A DNA stretch of 64,000 nucleotides, taken from NCBI GenBank assembly GCA_034620365.1, contig JAQGEQ010000191.1, forward strand, positions 558,001-622,000. The letters are read 5' to 3'. The translations under genes were made by a program, and so were the position numbers. The number at the start of each line of letters is the position of its first letter. Positions within the stretch are counted from its first letter, which is position 1. Of this stretch, positions 14,045 to 24,900 are shown piece after piece. The notes beneath the pieces are model-generated. The model did no database searches, was not told the origin of the DNA, and saw only the letters and a list, made by a program, of their open reading frames with translations. Source of the DNA: Pegea sp. RAD2-039 (Eukaryota; Chordata; Thaliacea; Salpida; Salpidae).

Positions 14045-16240
14045 ATGAACGAAACAATAGAAGACTCTAGTGATAATGAGGTAAACAATTTATTTAGATT
14101 TATTTGTAAATGTTTTTTTTGTAGTTTTAAATTTTCAAAAAGTATATTTTTTAATAATTCAGAATGAATTAAGTTTAATATAAAAAATAATGAAATGTTT
14201 CAGTATTAGTTGAGTTAAAAAAATTATTTTATTCAAAAAGTTTATTTTGTTTAGCTGTAGCTTTATAGTTGTTAAAAGTTAACATTAAAATAAATTAATT
14301 GTTTCTTAATTTTCCAGAATAATCATAATACAATTTTTAGAAACTAAATATTTGATAATCAGAAAATTATTTTTTCTAAAATAGCTTTTTTGCAAGCTTT
14401 GATTTTTGTTTCTTACAAAATTAACAATTTATATTTTCAGAAAAGACTGTTTTTTCACGTCTCTAATGAAGAAGGTGACCAAATTATTTTTTACAAATTT
14501 CAGTTCCACTTTTTACTACAAATTAGTTTTATTTCTCCTAAATCATAAACTACTTCAGCTTTTTTGATAACCATCAAACTTTTTATAGAACTTTCAGAAC
14601 AAGATGTATATGCAATTTTGAAAGGAATTTTTGGACGAAGCGAAAACAAAACTGAAACAAACAATATTTCGTCTTTTTACTCTGAAGATTGTGGAGTTTT
14701 TGCAGGATGCAAATTCATTGATTCGAGAGTAATTTGTGATGAGATAACCATCAATATTTTGATAGCTGTAATTATTATATTGGCCTTTTTGATTGTATTT
14801 GCGAACTCCTTGGTAATTGCTGTGATTTTACGAAATAAAAATATGAGAAAACAACAGGGTTGTTTCAAGCTGTCGCTAGCTGGCGCACGTGAGTCAAATT
14901 TCAAATGTTACGAAATATTTTAATACAACTTTTTTTAGAGTGGATTTTCGGCGCAATCTTTTTACCAACGATTGCTTATAATTTAAAGACACAAATATTT
15001 TATGATGAAAGAGATATACTTCAATTAACGATGATTAGATCAGTTAATACATCTTTTGATTTATTGTCCTATAACAACCATTCGTCAAATTTGAATGAAG
15101 AATTGAATTACGTTTTTATGCAAATTTTTGCGTCTGTTGGTTACTTTACTTCAATTGTTACTGTTATCAGGTTTGTTGTTACTACATCTTAACTAATTAA
15201 TAATAAATTACTAAAAAATATCAATCAGTTTCAAAATTGATTTTGAACAAATCTTGATTCTTTGTCACGTGACAAACTCTTCTGACATCTTTTCTTCTTC
15301 AGCTTGCTGATGTTGTCAATAGACAGTTACATCTCTGTAAGATTCCCGATTCCTTATCGATTTGGGAGTTTGATGAGCAAACAAACAGCAGTTTGGTGCT
15401 CAATCATCACCTGGTTACTGGCAGGGGCACTTGTTTTAATCCCCAATATCCTTACAGACTCGTTTACTCCGGTTTTGTTTATCCCAACCTTCTCTTTCAT
15501 CTTCAGTTATCTTCCGAGTCAAGTTAGTCAAATTATTTCAATTTTTTAACAAATGTTTAAAAAACAAAAAAAAAATTTTTCTTTAAAATAATTAAAAATA
15601 TTTCAAAAAATTTTCTTTTTTTTTCAGGGTGACTCCATTTCCGGGTAAGACTTCATCTCCATCCTAAACTCCAAGATTTAATCTTCCTTTTTTTAGAGTC
15701 ACACCCCTTCTCATATACGTCATCATCATTTGGGGAGTTTCCTTCATCACTACTTGGATAACAACGATCTTGATGTGGCTTCGGAGTCGCGACATGTTTT
15801 CAAATCTCAAAACTAACAAAGATGATAGCGATCTTCAGAGGACATTTATTGTTATCCTCTTCTTCTTTACCTTTACCATCCTTCCTCTCACTCTGATCCT
15901 CTTCTATTTGCTTCTTGCTTCTCCTAAATGTCTTGATCCAATCACTTCCGCTTCTCTTCTCGCTTCCTTTTTCTTCTACACCTCAGGTGGTTTCATCAAC
16001 GTCATCATCTACAACTTCTTTCATCGCGAGTTTAGAAAATATCTTCTTAAGCTTTTCTATGACGTCACAGCCGCGATTGCACGCGTCTTCCCGTGCTTCA
16101 ACTCACTGCTTCCTTACAATCTTCAGCGAGATCGCTCTTCTTCCTTCATCAGCACTACTTTGAGTAGAATCAGATCGAAATCTAGAAAGTCGAAGACTGC
16201 ACTCAAACATTCAGTGACGTCATCAGTGAAAAGCGGATGA
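14045..16240 (+). CDS. Rhodopsin-class orphan G-protein-coupled receptor, 7 exons (copy 2)
   Basis: Paralogue of the receptor at 2729-5999. Exons are 14045-14080, 14441-14474, 14589-14888, 14939-15170, 15303-15522, 15628-15644 and 15697-16240, giving 460 residues. Intron phases 0,1,1,2,0,2 match copy 1 exactly, although exon lengths differ. TM1 has ANSLV, helix 3 ends in DSY, and helix 7 ends NVIIY followed by HREFRKY. The C-terminal tail is rich in Ser, Arg and Lys. As in copy 1, the helix-2 Asp is missing (LSLAGAQ) and no helix-3/loop-2 Cys pair is seen. Exon 6 is only 17 nt, against 83 nt in copy 1, so the second extracellular loop is very short. The start is uncertain: an in-frame ATG at 14033 would add four residues, and no signal peptide is evident. 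The shared structure makes the model reliable beyond exon 1. Confidence 0.8.
15261..15276. repeat. 16-bp perfect palindrome with CACGTG core
   Basis: TTTGTCACGTGACAAA equals its own reverse complement. It lies in intron 4 of the plus-strand receptor. The core is an E-box of the bHLH-ZIP type, so it could be a binding site, but only the symmetry is seen. Confidence 0.7.
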
Positions 16241-16349
16241 CGTCATCAGTGAAACTTTGATCTGTAATTAGTGATTTAACCGGAGGTTGAACCTTCTGTT
16301 TTGAATGAAATATTTTAGTTTTGCAAATTTTTGATCTTTTGATCGAATT

Positions 16350-16470
16350 ATGACGTCATCGCTATTGTATATATTCGTGACGTCATTGCTTCTGTTGTAT
16401 CTATTTGTCATGTTGTTGGTTGTATCTATTTATGACGTCATCGCTTATCTGGAGTCTAAAGGTGACGTCA
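16350..16470. repeat. Degenerate 25-30 bp tandem repeat carrying TGACGTCA
   Basis: Downstream of the receptor stop, units of roughly 25-30 bp follow one another. Each starts TGACGTCATcGCT or a decayed form and ends TTGTATcTATTtg. Full TGACGTCA palindromes fall at 16351, 16378, 16433 and 16463. The region is probably 3' untranslated, because a polyadenylation signal follows at 16496. The open frame across it (from 16350) is read as a by-product of the repeat. Confidence 0.6.
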
Positions 16471-16495
16471 TCAACGAAGATATTTTTGTTGTCAC

Positions 16496-16501
16496 AATAA
16501 A
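16496..16501 (+). promoter_or_regulatory. Polyadenylation signal AATAAA
   Basis: AATAAA lies 256 bases after the receptor stop codon on the same strand, at the end of the repeat-bearing 3' region. Confidence 0.4.
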
Positions 16502-19500
16502 CAAGAAACCAATGTGTTTGATTGAAGAATGGTTTTCTGTTTTCAGTAAACAGAAAATGTTTCCAGTTCAGTTGTTACTTAAAAAATCAAAGAATTTTTG
16601 TTTATTGAGAATGTTTTAGAAATTCCATAAACTTTTAGTCACTTCTGAAAAGAGTTTCTGAACTTTTCAACTAAGTTTAGCCAAAATGTTGAAATAAATC
16701 AAAACATTTCATAATAAGCTTTTGAAATTGCAATAATTTGTAAAATTAACATTTATTAAGTATTTTATTTTTAGTTTTTTATTATGGAATATTAAATTTA
16801 TACAATCTATTATAAAATTAAGAATTTAGTTATTTTATTGAAACACATTGAATACTATCAATATTAATAAAGTTTTTTATTTATTTTAAGTTTAAAAACT
16901 TCAACAAAATGTTATTCCAATAAAGGAAATTGTTTTTATTTATTAAAAATAAAAATAATATTTTTAGAGAATATTTCGTAGAAAGAAAAATTATATAACT
17001 TTCTACTATTTAATCAAAGTTTTTGTAAAAACTGAGCAGTAAGTAAACAGTTAGCACTGTTAAAATTGTTTTCATAAGAGAGATAATACTAAAAAAATTG
17101 AAACTCAACGTTTTTTCTAAAAGGTTTTGTACTAAATAATAACTTTAAAATAATAATAAATACATAAGTCGTAAAAGATTGGGTCAAAAATGGATTTATA
17201 AAAGCAAATAACTTCTAAAAGTATTACAAGTACATTTACTGTATATATACAGTTGCTAAATTACCAAATATTTTTAATTTAAAATAAGTTACACCCCCTT
17301 TTTGTTGACATTTATCAACCTTATCCAAATTATCTTATCAACATAATAAGCGTAATATTGATTTAAACATTTTTGTAACTTAATCCTTTATCAAGTCACC
17401 AGAAATATAATCAGAAATACCAACTTATTTGGTTTTTGTTATTTGATATTTTATCTTAAAGATCTAATGTCATTTTTGTAGATAATCCATTGAAATCATA
17501 TATTAACTAAAACTGAGAAATATTAAAGATTCAAAACATGTTTAGTTTTATTTAACTTTTATATTCTTATAAAAAGAAAGAATTTTAGACTTTACTGAAA
17601 CTTTTCATTCGCTAGGTGATGTTATATATTAACAATTTACTCTAAACATTTTCTAACTACTTAATTTAATAAATCTTATTTTTATTTAAACCAAATTACA
17701 AATGATTATATTTCTGTAAAACTTTAGCTAAAAATGTTGTTATAAATAAAAGTTTAAATTCTTTTTGGAAATTAATTGCTGGTTTTTAGTGCAACAATTT
17801 CATAATGACAGTTGCTTTAATTTTGTCAAATTGGTAAATCTCAAGAAAAATTGTCTTAAGGAAAATGAAAAAGGAAATAAATTAAAATTCACTAACAAAT
17901 AACATATTTTGAAAATAACTCAGACAGCAACATTTTTATTATAAAATTCATTTATTTTGATGATTTATTTAAATAAGTTTAAAATTTATATTACCATGAA
18001 AACTTTTTTTAGTTTATAGAAAAAAAGCAAAGTTAAACCTTTATATGATACCAAAAGTTACTTTGATTTAAGTAATCTAAATTACACAAACTACAAATGC
18101 ATCAGTATTCAAAAAATATCTTTCAATTTTCAATGATTTCTATTTCTTACTCTTTTCATATGTTTATATATAGTTACTTAACGCTTATTGAGCTAAACAA
18201 AAAGTCATTTTATGTCATAAAAATTAAGCTTGATTTTAATCAGCTTTCTTTGTTAAGTCAAGTAATTATCTAATAAATAATTATAAATTTAAAACTTTAT
18301 TAAACAAAATTTTCTTGATTGCTAAATTTGTTTTATTTCAAGTTGTTTTATTCAACTATTTAGTTATTTCAGGTGTTCAGTTATTTTTAGTGTTTGTTTT
18401 TATTTGAAAAAGTGATTGTATCTCAAAAAAACGAGAGTTTAGATAGACAGTTTGATGTTTCTAAAAAGGAAAAAAGTAAGTTAGTATAAATAGAAGATCA
18501 GTTTAGTGAACAGTTTCTACGACTCAGTCATTAATATAAGATCTTCTCGCAGAATATGCAAATTAGTTAAATCAGCTATTATTAAACGTTTCACAATTTA
18601 ATATCAACTATTACTAATAGTTAAAGTTTTAGAGCTATTTGAAAAAAAAATTATCAAATATGCTTTCTTGATATCTCCATCTAATGCTTAGAGCAAGATT
18701 TAAAAAAAGAGATTAGTGTTTATTTAGCTAAGTTTAACTAATTTTATGATAGCAAGTATTTTAAGAAGATTATGATAGCTCAGTTGTTTCAAAATAATAT
18801 TTAATAATAATATTTTGAACGTTATGTTTTGCTTCTTTAAAGTTAGTATTTATTTGTCAATTGCAAATTTTATTATTTCATTTCTTTTTAATGTTTCTGG
18901 CTTGTATAAGTTCTTTTTTTAGTTTATGCTTCAATGCTTTACACTGAATCAAATAGTTGAATCCTTAGAAAGTCTAGAAGATTTTTGTTGTGACAACATC
19001 TGATGTTGTGAATCATTTACAGAAGCTTTACATTTTGTTTTCTGTAAAACTTTTGACAGCTTTTCAATTATATGATTCTATCTTTTTATATTTTGATTTT
19101 CCTGTTTTTTATTTCTATTTTTTTGACAATTCTTTATTGAAAAGATTATTGACTAACAGTAGATAGACATTTGAACAGGTTTTGTAAGTACATTTTTGCA
19201 ACTTAAAAGTTAAGTCAAAATATTCTGTTCTCTTTTTCAATTTCTATGAAATATTATTTCAAATTTTTGTTTTAAACTAGTTTTATTTCTAATCTATAAG
19301 CAACAAAAAAACTTGAAAACATTATTTTCCTTCATTTATTTTAGTTCTATTTTATAAGGAAATTTCAGCTGAAAGCAATTATCTTATATTTTAAAAATCT
19401 TTTATATTATAAAGATTACTATTTCTTATTTCATTTTTATTGTTTAAAAAGTATCAAAACTTACTTCCATATCTAAAAGTCGCCATTTTGTTTTTAAATC

Positions 19501-21640
19501 AAATTTCTGTAAAAACCCGTAAAAAATGATTAGTCTGTAATATTGAGTAGTTAGTCTAACTTTAAAATATGCTTTCTTTTCATCTTTTCTATTTAAAATT
19601 GTATTTAATAGTGTAGCTTATAACTTTAAACATTTCTATAAAGTTCTTATAATTTCATTTATTGTTAAATAAACGTGATCTAAGCAGTAGCCAGAACAGT
19701 TTTTTACATATTTTATAGATATACATGTTTACAGATTTGTATCATAATTATTTGATACTTACAAATTTCGACAATAAAACTAATTAATTTTATTTTAATT
19801 TAAAAAAAATTATTACAAGATATTTATTAATTTATTTTTAAGTTTCTAAATTACATTTTCAATATCATAATAGTATTTTTTTTCTTTAAGGCTTAAGGAT
19901 TTATGTGTCTTCAAATTAAAACTTTTGAAAACTTATAGTGAAAATGGTAAGTAGATTTTAAGTATATAACCTATACAACTTATAATCTTGTAATAAATGA
20001 AATTTGAACAACTGTATAACGTTTTCAGTACAAAAACTATTCAACTAAATAAGCAACTTTAACCAATAAACGTCAAGTATTTGTTTATAAATGTTATGAA
20101 AACAGTAAACTAACAATTATAAATTTTATAGCATTTATAATAACTAGTTTTATACACATTATATTCGAAGTAAATTAATGATTTAATTCAAACTTTAATT
20201 TTTGTTGATTACCATTTTGTGGCTAATTAAAAAGAACTAAGAATATCAATTTTCAAAATTAATCACAACTGAAATATCCTTTCATTGATTTATTGGTCAA
20301 ATCAAGCTTTCGATTGTTGTATGTCTTTTCTTCAGAATTCTCTCTGTTTATTTGCAAAACAACTTTTATTTGTTTACTCTTTACTGTCCGAACAGTGACT
20401 GCTAAAAATGGAATTCCATTTAAAAAAGTAAATTTTTTAATTGAATTCATATAAAGATAAAATTTATACCAAAAAATTTAAAATATAAAAACCTAAAATT
20501 AGCTTAGAATATTTTTTATAGAAACTTAACATTTTTAGCAATTTGAAAAAATGAAAATTTTAAAGGTTAAAACACTCCAGCAATAAAAATTTAGCGAAGG
20601 TTTTTGTGATGTCAGTCGTTGTATTAAAAGGTCATGTACAGGTCGGTTAATGGACAAAGCTAGTCTAAATTATCTCTTGAAAAAAATGACTAAATTTCGA
20701 ATCTCACAAAATAATCAATTTTACAAAATTATAAAAAGCAATTTTATTTTTATAATATTAAATAGACAACTAATAAATGTATCTTGTCTAAAAACTTATT
20801 TATAATTGACTTGATTATTTAAGGACATAAAGATACAAACAATTTAAAGATTAAGTCTATTGTAAAGAGCTGTGTTATCTTTATTGTAAGTTAACTATTT
20901 TGTTTGTTATATTTATGTTATATACTAAATATTATAAAACCTTTTTCCAAATGTTAACTTCAATATTGTAACTTTGCAATCATAGTTCTTATAAGTTGAT
21001 TAAAAAAAACCTTCCAATGACATTTAAATTTTTGTAGAGTCTCAAGTAGGTCTTTGAGTCAAATTGTTTATACATCTAAATATCGAAGGAAATTTTTCTT
21101 CAAGAAAACTTCAGTTAGATTACAAATAAAACTGAAATTATACTTCGAAAAAGTTCCCCTTCAAAAATTATTTTATTTAGAATAAAAGTCGAATATATTT
21201 TGATAAAAGTTATTTGAGCCCGAAAACCCGAGATGATGGTGATCTCTAGAAGACTTTTAAGAAAATGACGTCAAATTGCTTTTTTATTGGTTTTCAAAGC
21301 TGTCAACTAAAGTCAAATTGCAATTAAATTTCCATCTAAAAAAAGAATTTGATACATAACAAATGAATTTGAAGTTTACATGTTGTATCTTGTGGGTGGT
21401 AGAAGTTTTAAACACAAACATCACACCTTTAGGTTTGCTGGTACAACTTCAAGACAAGTTTCAAACAAACAAATAAATATTTGAATAAAACCAAAAGTAG
21501 CCTGAGGTAGTTTCGTCACAAAAACATTTAGATATCTATCTTTTTAAAGCCTATCAACAACCAGTAATTGCTTTTTAGTAACTTGATATCTTCTCAACAA
21601 CTCCATATATTCTTTTTTTCGTATCTTTTGATGTTTTTAT
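16502..21640. other. AT-rich intergenic stretch, no firm gene
   Basis: It is almost uniformly AT-rich with no phase-consistent exons. One minus-strand spot is notable: 19465-19486 reads ATG followed by six codons (M-A-T-F-R-Y-G plus one base), with a good start context and a perfect GTAAGT donor, as expected for a first coding exon. No following exon could be found. Confidence 0.4.
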
Positions 21641-21648
21641 AAATCAAA

Positions 21649-21840
21649 TTAAGAACCAAGCTTTGTTCTATAAACTTTGTGGGAGGTTTCGTCCAGTTTT
21701 GGGTGGCCTGAATCGCCGACTTGGAATATTGTTATCCTGTTTTTCGTGGCTTGTACTTTTGGTATGCTCAACGTGCTGTAAACAGAGTTGTAGTCAGTTA
21801 TAATCTGAAGTATTTTTACTTTGTGTCTGACCAATACGGA
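21649..21840 (-). other. Open coding-like island upstream of the Dlx exon, unassigned
   Basis: The minus strand is open for about 60 codons with balanced amino-acid use (for example VGDSGHPKLDETSHKVYRTK). A possible acceptor (cttcag) lies inside it. The plus strand is also open here for about 48 codons. With no ATG start and no partner exon the island stays unassigned. It could be an exon of an unseen gene or part of the Dlx 5' region. Confidence 0.25.
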
Positions 21841-21967
21841 TTAAAAAAAAACAATCACGTTTAAGTGAGAATGTAATAAAATGATAAAGAATCTTTTTGT
21901 ATTCCCAAGTGCTCTAAAAACATGAAAAAATCAAATTGAAATATTAATTCAAAGTTTTTATTCATAG

Positions 21968-24900
21968 AGTGAAAATCATCATACTTATACTGGCTACGAA
22001 TATTTCAACCAAAACTCATCTGCACAAGATGACGCAGCAGGAAGCACTGGTAACCAAGGTAATGGGGTCAACTCACCAGCCACTAGAAATCAGCGAAGTC
22101 TTCCCAATCTCACAAACTCGAGAAACCCGGGAGTGGTCACCAATCAACGAAATCCAAACGTAACAACAAATGGGTCCAACTCTGTACAGAATGTACAGCA
22201 TGCCTCAAACATACCCCAAAGCATGCCTATAGCACCTATGTCCAGTATGCAGACTATGCCAAATGGAACTAATATGGCTAGTCTACAAAATGGCCCAGCT
22301 GGCCCTAATATGGGAAATATGAATGTCAGTAATCAAGTGGAATGCTTTAGTAGAATGCAACCCACATATGGAAACACAATGAGTTATTTGCAAAACTCTT
22401 CATATGCTAATAATTATGCGAATCCGTTGACAAATCCATCGATGTTATCAAATCAACAAAATGATATTTCATCTCAATCGAATCAATATTCGATTCACGG
22501 ATCAGCAAACTATCCGGGTCAAGTTCCATATTCAAGTTTTACTTACAACAATGCTAACCCTCAAGGTTATGGACAGTTTTCTTATGCTGGTCCTCAACAT
22601 ATTGAAGTTTGGGGTAAGTTTTGAATTTTTATCAGTATATCACTAACATAGCTAGTAGGCAACTTCTCAATCTTTGTTCTGTTTGTAAAAAAGTTTTTTT
22701 AGTTTATTTTTTGAAGGAGAAGTTTTTACAAATTAAGGTGCTAAATTGAAACATATGACTTCATTTATATTAAACGTTTTTATTATACGGTTAGCTGAGT
22801 ATGAGGTTTGAATCTTTGGGTCTTGAGTAACTGAAACCAAGATTTATTTTCTTGCTTCGATTGTTTTTTTTGACAGTTGAATTTTATGGTAATTCTGATG
22901 TTTTTTTATAACTTTTTTATAACTTTTTTTTGGTAACTGTTTCAGTGAATAGTTATTTTATCATATTTAAACATCATAACGTCAAATCATGTTCATCAAT
23001 AAATAGAACTCCTTTTAAAAAAGTTTTGGTTTAAAGATTTTATCAAGTTTATTCCTTTTATACTTTGGTGCATATAATTTTTCTGATATTATCGTAGTAA
23101 ATCTGGTAAACGTGTAAATTCGGGAATTTTTATCTTTTAATTTTTGCAGCTGAATAAATATTTCTATAAAAAGTTATTTATTTATATATCTATCATGAAA
23201 TGCTTTATAAACATTTTTCAGTTTCAGTTTAACTATGAGCTTTTTGCATTCACTTTTCTATACATAAATATTTCTATTAACTTTTTAGACTATATAACTT
23301 ACTCTGCTCTTTATTTATTTAAATTAAAGTTTAATTTTTAGGGGTTAGAATTTTAAATTAGTCAAGCAAACGTAAATTGTAAATGGGATAAACTATCCAA
23401 AATGTAATCAAATAATAAGTCGTACAGAACTCAAAATCGGAAAATTGAAATTTTCACCTTCTTCAAATTTCTTTGTTCAATTTTCGACGGTAAAAATTGA
23501 CTTGTGGTTGACAATATGATTTGAAAGTGTTCTTTGCAAATGCAAATGACTTTTTTTATTTGTGTGGCCAAAGGTTTATAAATGGTATAGACCTTGAGTT
23601 GTTTTGCAATTTGGTTACGATTAAATAGCGATAATGGCTTGTTTTTTGTGATTACTACTTTTTGTAGCCAGGCCTAAGGCTTATACAGTTAGAAAGATGC
23701 AATAAAGTTGACCACTACATAAAAAACGCGTTAACATTTCATATAGTTCTTTTGTGTTTGAAATTAAACAAGTAATTTTCTATATTCATCTCTCAGAAAC
23801 ACATTTGCTATGGTACATCAAAAATTATAAAAAAGAAAATTAAAATTGTCATTTTGAAACAATCATTCTAAGTTCAGACTAAAAAAAGATTTTACAGAAA
23901 TATTTTCTATCTCTTACTGTAGTAAGCTAACAGACTAGCGATTAGATAATTCACCAAACCCACATACCATCTCAATTATATCTAACATCAGATCACCCGC
24001 AAACAAGCTTTTTTATTTGTCTTAATTCTCTACCATGAAACTTTCATTCGAAATTTTGATAAAATCTTTTTCTTTTCTTAATTTTTAGAATCTTCTATTT
24101 CAATAGAGTTTAGAATAAATGAAGAATAGTTTAATAGGGCGCCAACGTTTTTTTTTTCAATTTTTTACTTTTTATGAACATGGCGCCAAAAATAAAAGTT
24201 TCAAATTTAAAAACTGTATTCTTAAAAAAGCCAATAATTCAGCTAATATTTTTGCATCAAGTCATTCAATTGCATATTTCAAAATAAAAAGTTCATTTTG
24301 AAGCTTCTTAAATCATCAAATTCTAAAGAATGTCTTCAACTTTATGACCCCACATTTAACCACAAGAGATTTTTCTTTGAAAAACATCATCGTTTAATTC
24401 ACATTAACATCTTTATCAGTTTCCAAGTTGTGAGAAACGAAATGTATTCATGATAGAAAAACTTTCATCTTTCATTTCATTGATTCAAAACTTTGGGTTT
24501 CTTTTTGATTTTGTTGGAAATGATTCAAAGAATATTGATTTTGGCAAAAGTCTTTCTTGATCAAGCGATTCTCTTTACTCTTCACTTCCTGATCTTCTCA
24601 TCTTCCAAGTGAGATCATTTTCTAGAAGATCTATTTATAGATCACCGGTTTTTTAAAGTTTCTTCTATTCGAATGCTTCAAACTATAAATAGAAATCTTC
24701 GGAAATTTGTCCACAAAATTTCTTCTGCAATTAAACCTTCCTCACACATTTCCACAAAAAGTCCTAAAACTCGAAATTAATATGACGAAATTAGTTTGTC
24801 AAAAAAAACAGTCAGCCAACATAATAGTCCCCCTCGTCTTCTCGTCCAACAGTCGTAACTTTTAATAGAAAACTGAAGCAGTCATCGTGGGAACCCAACA

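Noticed and set aside
16350..16619. 89-codon ORF after the receptor stop, hydrophobic N-terminus
   Set aside because: It is read from a TGACGTCA-bearing tandem repeat and 3' untranslated sequence. Its residues repeat with the DNA unit.
24119..24301. 60-codon plus-strand ORF in the Dlx intron
   Set aside because: F/K/N/S-rich reading of AT-rich DNA, no splice partners, composition unlike the islands accepted nearby.
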